This document shows, one piece after another, positions 9,099-18,276 of a stretch of DNA of 64,000 bases; the stretch's first letter is position 1; every line of letters begins with the position of its first letter. The stretch comes from an uncultured SAR116 cluster alpha proteobacterium. GTDB lineage: Bacteria > Pseudomonadota > Alphaproteobacteria > Puniceispirillales > Marisalimonadaceae. The stretch spans positions 38,349 to 102,348 of the forward strand of contig CACMOJ010000002.1 of NCBI GenBank assembly GCA_902615325.1, given 5' to 3'. The notes beneath the pieces were generated by a model. The model saw nothing but the letters and a program-made list of their open reading frames with translations. It did not search any database and was not told the origin of the DNA. The position numbers and the translations under genes were made by a program.

Positions 9099-10388
9099 CT
9101 AAAAGTTATATTTTCCTATATCTATCAAAAGTTTGTACTTATTAAGCAATTGATCTGATTTACTTTTTAATAATCGCACTTCTGCATTCATTACATCAAC
9201 TTCTATATCTAACACATCTAATAAAGTTCTCAAGCCAAACTCCTCTTCTTTTTTTACACCATTTAAAGCTAACTTCGATGCATTATATTCTTTATCAGCA
9301 GCAACAACGCTGAAATCAGAATTTATATGATTATTAAATAAAGAAAGAGTTTTTAATTTGCTAACTCTAGTTAGCTCTTTTTCTTCTTCTAAAAGACTCT
9401 TATAATCATCATCTAAGCTTAATATTAATGATCTCTCAGATTTATTCCTTAATAAAGTAGATTTAAACGTAAGTATTGTGCCATAGCTCGAATAATCATT
9501 AGCTGACGAGTTTGAATCTGACTCACTATTTTTTATATACAAATCTAAATCTAATGATGGATAACTACTTGATGATTGTTTGGCTTTTAAAAGCTGAGCA
9601 TTTTTTTTCTTTAACATAATATTTAAAATTCTTAAGTTAGAATTTAAAGATAACCTTTCTGCCTTTTTAACTGATTTAGGAAGAGAAAAATTAAATTCAG
9701 GAAATTTTAATTGTCTAATATTGAAATCATCACCAATTAGACTTTTAAATTCGTTGATATAGTTTATTTGTTCAGTCTTACTCGTAGCTAACTCATACTC
9801 AGATCGTGCAAGTCTTGCCTCAGCCTCTGATACTATTGTTGGAGTAATTGTTCCAGCAGAAAGCTTTAATTTTGATGCTTTAACTGCAGTCTTAAACCTT
9901 CTTACATTAGAAATTCTTAGATCCAAAATTTTATTTGAGTTATAAACATTAAGATAACTCGTTAATGTATTAATAAATAAATCTTGTTTAGCTAAAAGAA
10001 GATTATTAGAAGCAATTTTTTTATTATTCAAAGCAATTTCTACGCTTTTATCAGTATAGCCAAAATCAATTAAAGTTTTATCTAAACTTATTGTGTTTAC
10101 AGTTGTTCTTTGGTCTACATAATCACCAATATGATCTGATTTTTTATTATCTAATGTAAATGAACTAGTAAAATCAAAACTCCAATCTTTATTTGAATAA
10201 GAATTCTTTATCAAATTAGTTTTAGAATTTAATAAAAATTCATGTTTTTTAATAATGTTACTATTTGTAATTGATTTCTTATATGCATTTATAAAGAGAA
10301 AATGTTCATCAGCTTTTATCTTAAAGCTAATGCATATTGCTAAATTAATAAAAATAAATATAAATGAAGATGTTAATTTTATTTGCAT
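9099..10388 (-). CDS. tolC: TolC-family outer-membrane efflux channel protein
   Basis: A 429-residue protein with an N-terminal hydrophobic signal peptide (about residues 1-26), followed by two related halves rich in long amphipathic helices. It has the LS-GTIT and L-L-DV-D type repeats of TolC proteins. It would form the outer-membrane duct for type I secretion or RND/ABC efflux. No pump or adaptor gene is next to it. The position between pcm and valS is a recurring alphaproteobacterial arrangement. Its export partners must lie outside this window. Confidence 0.88.
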   Translation of the reverse strand: MQIKLTSSFIFIFINLAICISFKIKADEHFLFINAYKKSITNSNIIKKHEFLLNSKTNLIKNSYSNKDWSFDFTSSFTLDNKKSDHIGDYVDQRTTVNTISLDKTLIDFGYTDKSVEIALNNKKIASNNLLLAKQDLFINTLTSYLNVYNSNKILDLRISNVRRFKTAVKASKLKLSAGTITPTIVSEAEARLARSEYELATSKTEQINYINEFKSLIGDDFNIRQLKFPEFNFSLPKSVKKAERLSLNSNLRILNIMLKKKNAQLLKAKQSSSSYPSLDLDLYIKNSESDSNSSANDYSSYGTILTFKSTLLRNKSERSLILSLDDDYKSLLEEEKELTRVSKLKTLSLFNNHINSDFSVVAADKEYNASKLALNGVKKEEEFGLRTLLDVLDIEVDVMNAEVRLLKSKSDQLLNKYKLLIDIGKYNF

Positions 10389-10393
10389 ATAAA

Positions 10394-11047
10394 TTAGAAA
10401 TTAAACTTTTTTGTTTGTTTGAAACCATCAAAAACTGGTATGTAGGCATCAAATAAATAGTTTTTTGTAAATTCTTTGCCATGTCTCTGGTATAAGTTTG
10501 CTTTTCCAACGTGACCTTCTTTAATTTCAACAGCAACTAGTTTTCCATTTTCAGAAAGTTGATTTAAAATTTCAATAGGAACAAAATTTACACCACCCTC
10601 AATAAAAATACAATCATATGGCAGTTGATCAGAATATCCATTTTCTATTTTACTTTTTATAAAAACAACATTATTTACTTCAAGCTTAGTTAAAACTTCT
10701 GACGAAAACTCATAAAAACTTTTAATGGATTCAATGCCAATAACAGTATTACATAAATAAGATAAAATTACAGAATTATATCCAACTCCACTTCCTATAG
10801 ATAATACTGTATCACTCTTATCAATGTTAAGGCTTTGAATTAAACGGGCATTAATCATAGGATTAAGCAAAAATCTATTTTTTGTAAGATCAATATTTAT
10901 ATCCAGGTAACAATAATTAATATTTTTTTTATTCACAAATATTTCTCTAGGTACTCTCTGAAAAGCATCTATTAGATCAATATCGACTATCTTGTTTGGT
11001 TTTAACTGACAATCAACCATATTTTTTCTTAAAAAATTAAAATCCAT
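10394..11047 (-). CDS. pcm: protein-L-isoaspartate O-methyltransferase-like protein
   Basis: A 217-residue SAM-dependent methyltransferase of the PCMT family, which repairs isoaspartyl residues in aged proteins. The N-terminal NMVDCQL and VPREIFV motifs, and VLSIGSGVGYNSVIL for SAM binding near residue 80, fit the family. The short alphaproteobacterial form is often annotated Pcm without proof of activity. It heads the pcm-tolC-valS-IlvD operon, and tolC starts 5 nt after its stop. The promoter must lie in the 128-nt gap shared with tRNA-Cys. Confidence 0.87.
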   Translation of the reverse strand: MDFNFLRKNMVDCQLKPNKIVDIDLIDAFQRVPREIFVNKKNINYCYLDINIDLTKNRFLLNPMINARLIQSLNIDKSDTVLSIGSGVGYNSVILSYLCNTVIGIESIKSFYEFSSEVLTKLEVNNVVFIKSKIENGYSDQLPYDCIFIEGGVNFVPIEILNQLSENGKLVAVEIKEGHVGKANLYQRHGKEFTKNYLFDAYIPVFDGFKQTKKFNF

Positions 11048-11139
11048 AATAATCCTTAACGATTTAATTAATTTTTATAACAAAAATATAATGATTTAAA
11101 GTCTTTATTTATAAACGCCTTTTTATTAAAAAGACATTC

Positions 11140-11168
11140 TTGTTAATTATAAGGAATTGTTTTATAAG
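11140..11168 (+). promoter_or_regulatory. sigma-70-like promoter for tRNA-Cys and selD
   Basis: A TTGTTA hexamer (11140-11145), a 17-nt spacer and TATAAG (11163-11168) lie 7 nt before the first base of tRNA-Cys. That places the transcription start at the tRNA 5' end. No terminator-like hairpin is visible between the tRNA and selD, so the same promoter probably serves the selenium genes. This is inferred from consensus match only. Confidence 0.5.
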
Positions 11169-11175
11169 ATTGTAT

Positions 11176-11249
11176 GGCCCGATGGCAGAGTGGTGATGCA
11201 GCGGCCTGCAAAGCCGTTAACAGCGGTTCGATTCCGCTTCGGGCCTCCA
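11176..11249 (+). tRNA. tRNA-Cys (anticodon GCA)
   Basis: A complete cloverleaf: acceptor GGCCCGA pairs with TCGGGCC, U73 is the discriminator and CCA is encoded. The anticodon loop CTGCAAA gives GCA, and the T-loop is GGTTCGATTCC. U73 is the known identity base for cysteinyl-tRNA synthetase. selD begins 8 nt after the CCA, so the tRNA is probably cut from the leader of the selenium mRNA. The in-frame reading that extends selD upstream runs through this tRNA and is not real coding sequence. Confidence 0.98.
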
Positions 11250-11257
11250 AATGTAAA

Positions 11258-13363
11258 ATGAATAACAGTTCAAAAAAACAAATTGAAAAAGACTTAGTAC
11301 TTATTGGAGGTGGGCATTCTCACTTAGATGTTTTAAAATCATTTATAATGAATAAAATTGATGGATTAAGAGTCACTTTAATTTCAGATGTATATGAAAC
11401 ACCCTATTCTGGAATGTTACCTGGCTTTATTGAAAATGATTATTCTTTAGATGACATTCAAATTGATTTATACAAGATTTGTTATCATGGAAATTTTAGA
11501 TTTATTAATTGTAAAGTGAATAAAATTGATGGTATTAAAAATCTAATATATTTTAAAAATAGACCACCTTTAAGTTTTGACTACTTGTCAATAAATATTG
11601 GCATTAACAATGATACAAAAACAATAAAAAATGCTGATAAATATGCTTTAAAATTAAAACCAATATCTAAAATAAATTATAATGAAATCATTAATAATTT
11701 AGAAGGCAAGAAGGTAGGTGTAATTGGATCGGGACCAGCTGGAGTAGAAGTTAGTCTAGCATTGAAAAAAAGATATAATGAAATTGATATCTTTTTATTT
11801 ACTGGGAAAAGTGGATTGCTTAGCAATTATTCAAATTCTAGCAAAAATTCAATTTTAAAAAACCTTACAGACGCTAATATTAATGTAATATTCAAAGATA
11901 AGGTATCAGAGGTAAGTAAAAATAAAATTGTTACCAAATCATCTAAGGTTTATTTAATTGACAAAGCAATTTTGTCAACAAATGGAGTTCCTCCAAAATG
12001 GTTAAAAAAAACTAACTTAGTATTATCTCGTGAAGGTTTTATACAAACAAACAATAAACTTCAAACAAATTTTAATCATATATTTGCATCTGGTGATATT
12101 ATTAATTTTTCAGATAAAAATTTAACAAAATCAGGTGTTTATGCCGTAAAATCTGGATTAGTTTTAAAAAAAAATATTAGAAATATCATCCTTAACAAAC
12201 CATTAGTTAATTACCACCCTCAAAAATATTATTTATCAATAATTGGTTTATCAAACGGAAAAGCTTTAGCTTACAAATATAACTTATATTTTACATCAAA
12301 ATTAATTTTAAATTTGAAGAAATATATTGATTTAAGATTTATAAATAAATTTAAATTATATGATAAAATGGATTACAAAAATAATACCATGGATTGTAAA
12401 GGTTGTGCTTCAAAAATAGATTTGACTACTTTGAAATCTTCACTGCCTAGAGATATAATTAAATCCTCAGAAGATGCCACTCAAATTACTAAAGGAAGTT
12501 CATATGTTAATTCAATAGATATGATAACATCTATTGTTACAGACCCTTTCCTTCTTGGTAAAATATCAGCCAATCATGCGTTAAGTGATATTTATGCAAG
12601 TTTTGCAAAACCTTTGTCGGCATTAATGATTTTACAACTTCCAAAATCCTCACAAAGTATTCATTCTAATGATTTAATACAAATTCAAGAAGGAGCAAAA
12701 TTAGTTTTAAATGAAAATGCATGCATATTATCTGGAGGACACACAATGATCGGACAAGACGAAAGTCCAGTGATAGGATTTTCAATAGTTGGCAAGACAT
12801 TTAAAAGATTAAATAAAAAAATTAGTAATCATGATGTGGTAATATTGACAGAGAAACTAGGAACGGGAATAATTTTTGCTGGCGTTAACTCAAACGCAAT
12901 TAGTAGTAAATATATTAAGGATGTTAGCTACCAATTAGAAAACGGAAACATAAAGTTAGGAAAAATATTAAATCAAATCAATCCTTTAGAAGCTACAGAT
13001 ATTACTGGTTATGGTTTAGGAAATCATTTAGTTAATTTAATAAACAGAAATAAAAATATCAAAGGTATTACCATTTTTAAAGATAAAATTAAATTATTTG
13101 AAGGTGTAAATGAGTGTCTACAAAAAAATGTAAATTCTTCATTTTATGAACAAAATTTTAATTATGGAAAAAATAAAGTTTTATTTAATAAAAATGACTT
13201 GATAAATAAAATATTTTTTGATCCACAAACTGTAGGTGGTATAGCATTTATAATTCCTCAAAAAAATTATTTAAAAATAAAAAATATTTTAGAAAAAAAT
13301 GAGATTATATTTAGTAAAATTGGTTATATAGACAATTCACATAGTCATTTAAGAGTAATTTAA
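11258..13363 (+). CDS. selD: fused FAD-dependent oxidoreductase - selenide, water dikinase
   Basis: A 701-residue two-domain protein. Residues 1 to about 370 form a pyridine-nucleotide oxidoreductase with FAD motif IGGGHSH (17-22), NAD motif GSGPAGVEV and a late ASGDI; no redox CxxxxC pair is apparent. From about residue 375 comes SelD, which makes selenophosphate from selenide and ATP. Cys383 and Lys386 align with catalytic Cys17 and Lys20 of E. coli SelD, and GGHTMIG is also present. The start at 11258 excludes tRNA-Cys. Its stop overlaps mnmH by 1 nt (TAATG), so the two are coupled. The fused form is known in other bacteria; the role of the first half is inferred to be electron supply for selenide formation. 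Confidence 0.95.
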   Translation: MNNSSKKQIEKDLVLIGGGHSHLDVLKSFIMNKIDGLRVTLISDVYETPYSGMLPGFIENDYSLDDIQIDLYKICYHGNFRFINCKVNKIDGIKNLIYFKNRPPLSFDYLSINIGINNDTKTIKNADKYALKLKPISKINYNEIINNLEGKKVGVIGSGPAGVEVSLALKKRYNEIDIFLFTGKSGLLSNYSNSSKNSILKNLTDANINVIFKDKVSEVSKNKIVTKSSKVYLIDKAILSTNGVPPKWLKKTNLVLSREGFIQTNNKLQTNFNHIFASGDIINFSDKNLTKSGVYAVKSGLVLKKNIRNIILNKPLVNYHPQKYYLSIIGLSNGKALAYKYNLYFTSKLILNLKKYIDLRFINKFKLYDKMDYKNNTMDCKGCASKIDLTTLKSSLPRDIIKSSEDATQITKGSSYVNSIDMITSIVTDPFLLGKISANHALSDIYASFAKPLSALMILQLPKSSQSIHSNDLIQIQEGAKLVLNENACILSGGHTMIGQDESPVIGFSIVGKTFKRLNKKISNHDVVILTEKLGTGIIFAGVNSNAISSKYIKDVSYQLENGNIKLGKILNQINPLEATDITGYGLGNHLVNLINRNKNIKGITIFKDKIKLFEGVNECLQKNVNSSFYEQNFNYGKNKVLFNKNDLINKIFFDPQTVGGIAFIIPQKNYLKIKNILEKNEIIFSKIGYIDNSHSHLRVI

Positions 13364-14403
13364 TGAATACAATTTCAACTACCAAAATTTGGGATGATAA
13401 AAAATATGATACAATAATTGATGTTAGATCTCCATCTGAATTTAATGAAGATCACATTCCAGGCTCTATAAACCTTCCAGTTTTAGATGATGAGGAAAGA
13501 AAAAAAATTGGAATTATTTATAAAAAAAAATCTACTTTTGAGGCAAAAGTTTTGGGATCTTCATATGTTGCTAAAAATATTTCAGAATATTTAATAAAAA
13601 AACTTAAAAATAAAAATGGAGCATGGAAGCCATTAGTTTATTGCTGGCGTGGTGGACAAAGATCTAGAGCATTATGCCTAATTATGCAAGAAATAGGATG
13701 GCGTGTAAATCAATTAGAAGGAGGATACAAATACTACAGGAACGATATCACAAAAAAATTGCAAATATTATCTCCAAAGTTAAAGATTATTTTAATATCA
13801 GGAAAAACCGGAACAGGTAAAACTAAATTATTAAATGAAATAAAATTAAATAATGGACAAATTATAGACTTAGAAGGTATTGCTTGTCATAAAGGCTCCT
13901 TATTGGGTAAAGATTTAAATAATAGCCAACCGTCTCAAAAACTTTTTGAAAGTTTGTTATATGATGCTTTAAAAAATATAAATTTAAGTAAAAATATTTA
14001 CTTAGAAGCTGAAAGTAGCAAAATTGGAAATTTACATATACCTCAACCTTTATGGAAAAAAATGTTAAGTTCAAAAAAAATAAATGTTGAAACTACTTTT
14101 GAAAGTAGAGTTAGATTTTTATTAAATGATTATAAATACGCTCAGCTAGATAATAATTTTTTTAAGCCTTTGATAAATGGATTAAAAAGACGATTATCAA
14201 AAAAAATAATTGCTGACTGGCAGCAACATATAAAAAATAAAGATTGGAAACAATTGACTGAAAGTTTGCTGGTAAATCATTATGATCCTTCATATATTTC
14301 AAATTATAAAAAGAAAAATCAAAAAATTATTAAAAATTTTACCATTAATAAAGTAACTAAAACTGAATTAAATTCATTAGCAAATAAAATATTAAATCTA
14401 TAA
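13363..14403 (+). CDS. mnmH: tRNA 2-selenouridine synthase
   Basis: A 346-residue MnmH/SelU enzyme that replaces sulfur by selenium at the wobble 2-thiouridine of certain tRNAs (Lys, Glu, Gln) using selenophosphate. An N-terminal rhodanese domain carries catalytic Cys94 in VYCWRGGQRS. A P-loop domain follows, with Walker A SGKTGTGKT at about residues 146-154. The length is near the family norm. It overlaps the selD stop by 1 nt, so the donor and user of selenophosphate are co-translated. No selA, selB or selC is seen in this window. Confidence 0.97.
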   Translation: MNTISTTKIWDDKKYDTIIDVRSPSEFNEDHIPGSINLPVLDDEERKKIGIIYKKKSTFEAKVLGSSYVAKNISEYLIKKLKNKNGAWKPLVYCWRGGQRSRALCLIMQEIGWRVNQLEGGYKYYRNDITKKLQILSPKLKIILISGKTGTGKTKLLNEIKLNNGQIIDLEGIACHKGSLLGKDLNNSQPSQKLFESLLYDALKNINLSKNIYLEAESSKIGNLHIPQPLWKKMLSSKKINVETTFESRVRFLLNDYKYAQLDNNFFKPLINGLKRRLSKKIIADWQQHIKNKDWKQLTESLLVNHYDPSYISNYKKKNQKIIKNFTINKVTKTELNSLANKILNL

Positions 14404-14450
14404 ATTTTTTATATACATATTTATATTTTTGTGTATTTTAAAAATGCAGT

Positions 14451-14525
14451 TCCTCGGTAGCTCAGTGGTAGAGCAATCGGCTGTTAACCGATCGGTCGGG
14501 GGTTCGAATCCCTCCCGGGGAGCCA
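14451..14525 (+). tRNA. tRNA-Asn (anticodon GTT)
   Basis: Acceptor TCCTCGG pairs with CCGGGGA, with one U-G pair. The D-arm, a T-loop GGTTCGAATCC and an encoded CCA are present. The anticodon loop CTGTTAA in stem ATCGG/CCGAT gives GTT. It lies 47 nt after mnmH and 21 nt before the cysteine synthase gene, in the same direction. Confidence 0.98.
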
Positions 14526-14546
14526 TAAATTTTATTTTATTTTTAA

Positions 14547-15548
14547 ATGAATATTAATAACAATTTTGTAGAAGCTATTGGCAACACACCACTTATAAAG
14601 CTTGTTTATCCAAGTAAAATCACTGGATGTAATATTTATGGAAAAGCAGAGTTCCTTAATCCTGGAGGATCTATAAAAGATAGAGCAGCAAAAGCCATTA
14701 TTCTAGATGCTATTAAAGATGGTAAACTTAAAGATGGTGGGACAATAATCGAGGGAACAGCAGGAAACACTGGCATTGGCCTTGGCTTAGTTGGGAATTC
14801 AATGGGTTTTAAAACAATTATTGTAATGCCTGAAACTCAAAGCCAAGAGAAAAAAGACGCATTAAATCTAATTGGTTGCGAATTGAAACTAGTGCCTGCA
14901 TTACCATATTCAAACCCTGGCAATTATATCCGTCAATCAGAAAGTTTAGCAAATGAACTTAATAAATCTGAACGAAATGGTGTTTTGTGGGCAAACCAAT
15001 TTGATAATGTTTCAAACATGAATGGACATTTTAATACGACTGGGCCAGAAATTTGGTCTCAACTTGATGGAAAAGTTGATGGTTTTACATGTGCTGTGGG
15101 GACTGGTGGTACTTTAGCCGGAGTAAGTAAATACTTAAAAGAAAAAAAGGAAGATATTAGAATATTTTTATCAGATCCTTATGGTTCTGCCCTATATAAT
15201 TATTACAAAATAGATGAACTTAAAGCAGAAGGTAATTCCATTACTGAAGGAATTGGTCAAGGTAGAATTACAGAAAATTTAAAACACCTTGTTGTTGATG
15301 ATGCTGTTAGAATTAACGATGAAGAAGCTTTAAAAATGATTTTTAAACTGCTTAAAGAAGAAGGTTTGTTTTTAGGTGGATCAAGCGGCATTAATGTATG
15401 CGGTGCTATAAAAATGGCCAAAAAACTTGGTCCTGGTCATAATGTTGTTACAATTCTATGTGATTCAGGCCAAAGGTATCAATCAAAAATATGGAATAAG
15501 GGATTTTTAAAATCAAAAGGCTTACCTTTTCCAAGTTGGATGGAGTAA
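14547..15548 (+). CDS. cysK: cysteine synthase (O-acetylserine sulfhydrylase) family
   Basis: A 333-residue fold-type II PLP enzyme. The PLP lysine is in NPGGSIKDRAA near residue 44. The substrate loop EGTAGNTGIGL and the phosphate-binding VGTGGTLAG are present, as is the C-terminal GGSSGINV. It likely makes cysteine from O-acetylserine and sulfide. Residue patterns do not exclude a cystathionine beta-synthase-like role. The sulfurtransferase starts 1 nt after its stop, so a two-gene sulfur operon follows tRNA-Asn. No strong Shine-Dalgarno is visible. Confidence 0.9.
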   Translation: MNINNNFVEAIGNTPLIKLVYPSKITGCNIYGKAEFLNPGGSIKDRAAKAIILDAIKDGKLKDGGTIIEGTAGNTGIGLGLVGNSMGFKTIIVMPETQSQEKKDALNLIGCELKLVPALPYSNPGNYIRQSESLANELNKSERNGVLWANQFDNVSNMNGHFNTTGPEIWSQLDGKVDGFTCAVGTGGTLAGVSKYLKEKKEDIRIFLSDPYGSALYNYYKIDELKAEGNSITEGIGQGRITENLKHLVVDDAVRINDEEALKMIFKLLKEEGLFLGGSSGINVCGAIKMAKKLGPGHNVVTILCDSGQRYQSKIWNKGFLKSKGLPFPSWME

Positions 15549-15549
15549 A

Positions 15550-16392
15550 ATGAAAGAAATTTTTTTATCAGCTAAAGAAGTTAATGAATTAAAACATTCA
15601 AAACAAAATATTATCATCTTTGATTCGTCATATTTTTTGCCAAATACAGGTATTAATGCAATTCATGAGTATAACAACGAACATATTAAAGATGCAGTTT
15701 TTTTTGATATTGATAAAATTTCAGATCCAAATAATGATCTTCCACATATGTTTCCAACTAAAGATGTTTTTGAAAAACACATGCAAAAACTGGGATTAAG
15801 CAATAATCATATTGTAGTTATATATGATAATTCTCCCCTATTATCATCGGCTAGATGTTGGTTTTTATTAAGATATTTTGGGCATAAAGAAATCTTTATT
15901 TTATCAGGTGGGATTAAGTCATGGAAAGAAAATGGTTTTATAACTACTAATGAAGTGTCAAACATGTCTTTAGGGGATTTTAAAGCAACTGAAGAAAATA
16001 AAAACTTACTCATTAAAATTGAAGAAATGAAAGATATTTCTGATAATAAATCATTTCCAATAATTGACGCAAGATCATTTGAAAGATTTTCTGGTAGTGG
16101 TAAAGAACCTAGACCAAATTTAGAATCAGGACATATCCCCAATTCTTTAAATCTTCCAGCATCTAAATTATTAGATAAAAGTGGTAATTTAATTTCTAAA
16201 TCTGATTTTAAAAATTTAATTAATGATTTAAATTTAAGTGAAAATGAAAAAGTTATAACTACATGTGGATCTGGAGTATCTGCGTGTGTAATAGCATTAT
16301 CTTATTACAGAATAGGAAATGAGGATATTCCAGTTTATGACGGCTCTTGGTCTGAATGGGCTTCTAAAAACATGAAAATCAATAAGCTTTAG
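15550..16392 (+). CDS. sseA: 3-mercaptopyruvate sulfurtransferase
   Basis: A 280-residue tandem rhodanese. The first half lacks an active-site cysteine, having [11 protein letters not shown] there. The second half has the catalytic loop CGSGVSAC with Cys239, a loop typical of mercaptopyruvate rather than thiosulfate sulfurtransferases. It moves sulfur from 3-mercaptopyruvate to thiol acceptors or cyanide. It is translationally close to cysK (1-nt gap) and its last 4 nt overlap the end of the convergent aapP. Confidence 0.92.
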   Translation: MKEIFLSAKEVNELKHSKQNIIIFDSSYFLPNTGINAIHEYNNEHIKDAVFFDIDKISDPNNDLPHMFPTKDVFEKHMQKLGLSNNHIVVIYDNSPLLSSARCWFLLRYFGHKEIFILSGGIKSWKENGFITTNEVSNMSLGDFKATEENKNLLIKIEEMKDISDNKSFPIIDARSFERFSGSGKEPRPNLESGHIPNSLNLPASKLLDKSGNLISKSDFKNLINDLNLSENEKVITTCGSGVSACVIALSYYRIGNEDIPVYDGSWSEWASKNMKINKL

Positions 16393-17141
16393 TGATTTAA
16401 AATCTGACTTAAAAACAATTTAGTTCTATCATTTGTTGGTTTGGTAAAAAATAATTTTGGAGTATTTTGCTCTATTATTTCACCTTCATCCATAAATATA
16501 ACTCGATCAGCGACTTTTTTTGCAAAACCCATTTCATGAGTTACAACTAACATAGTCATGCCAGTTTGTGCTAATTCGATCATGGTGTCTAATACTTCTT
16601 TAATCATTTCAGGATCTAAAGCTGAAGTAGGTTCATCAAATAACATTATTTTTGGTTTCATACATAATGCACGCGCAATAGCTACTCTCTGTTGCTGGCC
16701 TCCAGAAAGTTGACCAGGAAATTTTTTCGCTTGCTCGGGAATTTTTACTCTTTCAAGATATTCCATTGCCAATTCGTCGGCATCTCTCTTCGGCATTTTT
16801 CTCACCCAAATTGGAGCAAGTGTACAATTCTCTAAAACAGATAAGTGTGGAAATAAATTAAATGATTGGAACACCATCCCTACATCACTTCTTATAACTT
16901 CAAGATTTTTCAAATCACCAGATAACTCAACATCATTTACTGAAATATGACCTTGTTGGTGAACTTCTAATCTATTGATACATCTTATCAGAGTTGATTT
17001 CCCAGACCCTGATGGACCACAAATAACAATTCTTTCACCTTGACTAACTTCAAGATTTATATTTTTAAGTACATGAAATGAACCAAACCATTTGTGCATT
17101 TCATTAATTTTTATAACATTTTTTTTATTTTTACTATTCAT
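16389..17141 (-). CDS. aapP: general L-amino-acid ABC transporter, ATP-binding subunit
   Basis: A 250-residue ABC ATPase that powers AapQM. Walker [10 protein letters not shown] lies near residue 40, with Q-loop [10 protein letters not shown], signature [15 protein letters not shown], Walker [14 protein letters not shown] and the H-loop TH. All match polar amino-acid importers. AAAGGTG lies before the ATG. It is the last gene of aapJQMP, 19 nt after aapM, and overlaps sseA tail to tail by 4 nt. Confidence 0.96.
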   Translation of the reverse strand: MNSKNKKNVIKINEMHKWFGSFHVLKNINLEVSQGERIVICGPSGSGKSTLIRCINRLEVHQQGHISVNDVELSGDLKNLEVIRSDVGMVFQSFNLFPHLSVLENCTLAPIWVRKMPKRDADELAMEYLERVKIPEQAKKFPGQLSGGQQQRVAIARALCMKPKIMLFDEPTSALDPEMIKEVLDTMIELAQTGMTMLVVTHEMGFAKKVADRVIFMDEGEIIEQNTPKLFFTKPTNDRTKLFLSQILNH

Positions 17142-17160
17142 TTTTACACCTTTAAATCAA

Positions 17161-18276
17161 TTAGTTATGGTCTGTACTTAATTTCTTTTCAAGCCACAAT
17201 GAGTATCTAGACATTGCAAAGCAACTAATAAAAAATATTACAGCAACAAACAAATAAGTTTCTGTTGATAACCCGTTCCATTTAGTATCTGCAAGTGCTG
17301 CCCTCCCTATTCCAAGAGGATCTAAAAGACCTATGATCACAACCAAAGTTGTATCCTTATAAAGACCAATAAATGTATTAACAATACCTGGTATTGAAAT
17401 TTTTAATGCTTGTGGAAGAGTAATAAATCTTGTTGTTTGCCAATATGTTAATCCGATCGCATCTGCAGCTTCATATTGTCCCTTAGGAATAGCTTGAATA
17501 CCACCTCTTATAACTTCAGCAATATAAGCTGCTGAAAAGAAAGTCATCATAATTATAACTCTTATAAGTAAATTAAAGTTGGTTCCAGGTGGCAAAAAAT
17601 AATTTAACATTGTTGATGCAACAAATAATAACGTTATTAATGGAACTCCTCTCATAAATTCTATAAAGCAAACACTTAATAATTTTACTAATTTTAATCG
17701 AGATTGCCTGCCCAAAGCCAAAAGAATTCCTAAAGGTAAAGAGCACGCAATACTGGTAACTCCAATAATTACTGTTAGCATTGCTCCACCAAAAAGATTG
17801 GTCTCAATCATTAATAAATTAAAAACACCACCTTTAATCAAAATAAAAGCGATAAATGGATACAAACAACTAAATATAAGCATATATTTTCTAAATTTTA
17901 TATCTGGATAAAGTAATGGTGCTGCTGCAATCAACAATAAAAGAAAGGAAGTATCTATTCTCCATCTTTCAGCCAATGGATAAAAGCCATAAATAAATTG
18001 GTCAAACCTTTTGACAATCACTGCCCAACAAGCTCCATCACCAATTTTTCTACAACTTGGTTTATCATTGGCATTGACAACTGCATCAACTACAAACCAA
18101 CTTAAGCCTCCTTGAATTAATAGGTATAACAAATATAAGGACAGTATTGTTAAAATAGAATTACTTAAAGATGAAAAAAGATTATTTTTTACCCAACCAA
18201 CAATTCCAACTGTACCTGGTGGTGGAGGTAAATCAGGATGAGTGCCTGGTACATAATTTTGTTTATCAAAAACCAT
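17161..18276 (-). CDS. aapM: general L-amino-acid ABC transporter, permease subunit AapM
   Basis: A 371-residue inner-membrane permease of the His/Glu/Gln/Arg family. The N-terminus is hydrophilic, hydrophobic helices and a periplasmic loop with a Cys pair follow, and the C-terminal permease core carries the EAA loop (YEAADAIGLTYWQTTRFITLPQA region). It pairs with AapQ to form the channel. The ATG overlaps the aapQ stop by 1 nt (TAATG). The length agrees with AapM proteins of other alphaproteobacteria. Confidence 0.95.
   Translation of the reverse strand: MVFDKQNYVPGTHPDLPPPPGTVGIVGWVKNNLFSSLSNSILTILSLYLLYLLIQGGLSWFVVDAVVNANDKPSCRKIGDGACWAVIVKRFDQFIYGFYPLAERWRIDTSFLLLLIAAAPLLYPDIKFRKYMLIFSCLYPFIAFILIKGGVFNLLMIETNLFGGAMLTVIIGVTSIACSLPLGILLALGRQSRLKLVKLLSVCFIEFMRGVPLITLLFVASTMLNYFLPPGTNFNLLIRVIIMMTFFSAAYIAEVIRGGIQAIPKGQYEAADAIGLTYWQTTRFITLPQALKISIPGIVNTFIGLYKDTTLVVIIGLLDPLGIGRAALADTKWNGLSTETYLFVAVIFFISCFAMSRYSLWLEKKLSTDHN

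Noticed and set aside
11174..11257. N-terminal extension of the SelD fusion by 28 residues
   Set aside because: The bases are tRNA-Cys(GCA) with a full cloverleaf, so the extension is not protein coding; the family start fits ATG at 11258.
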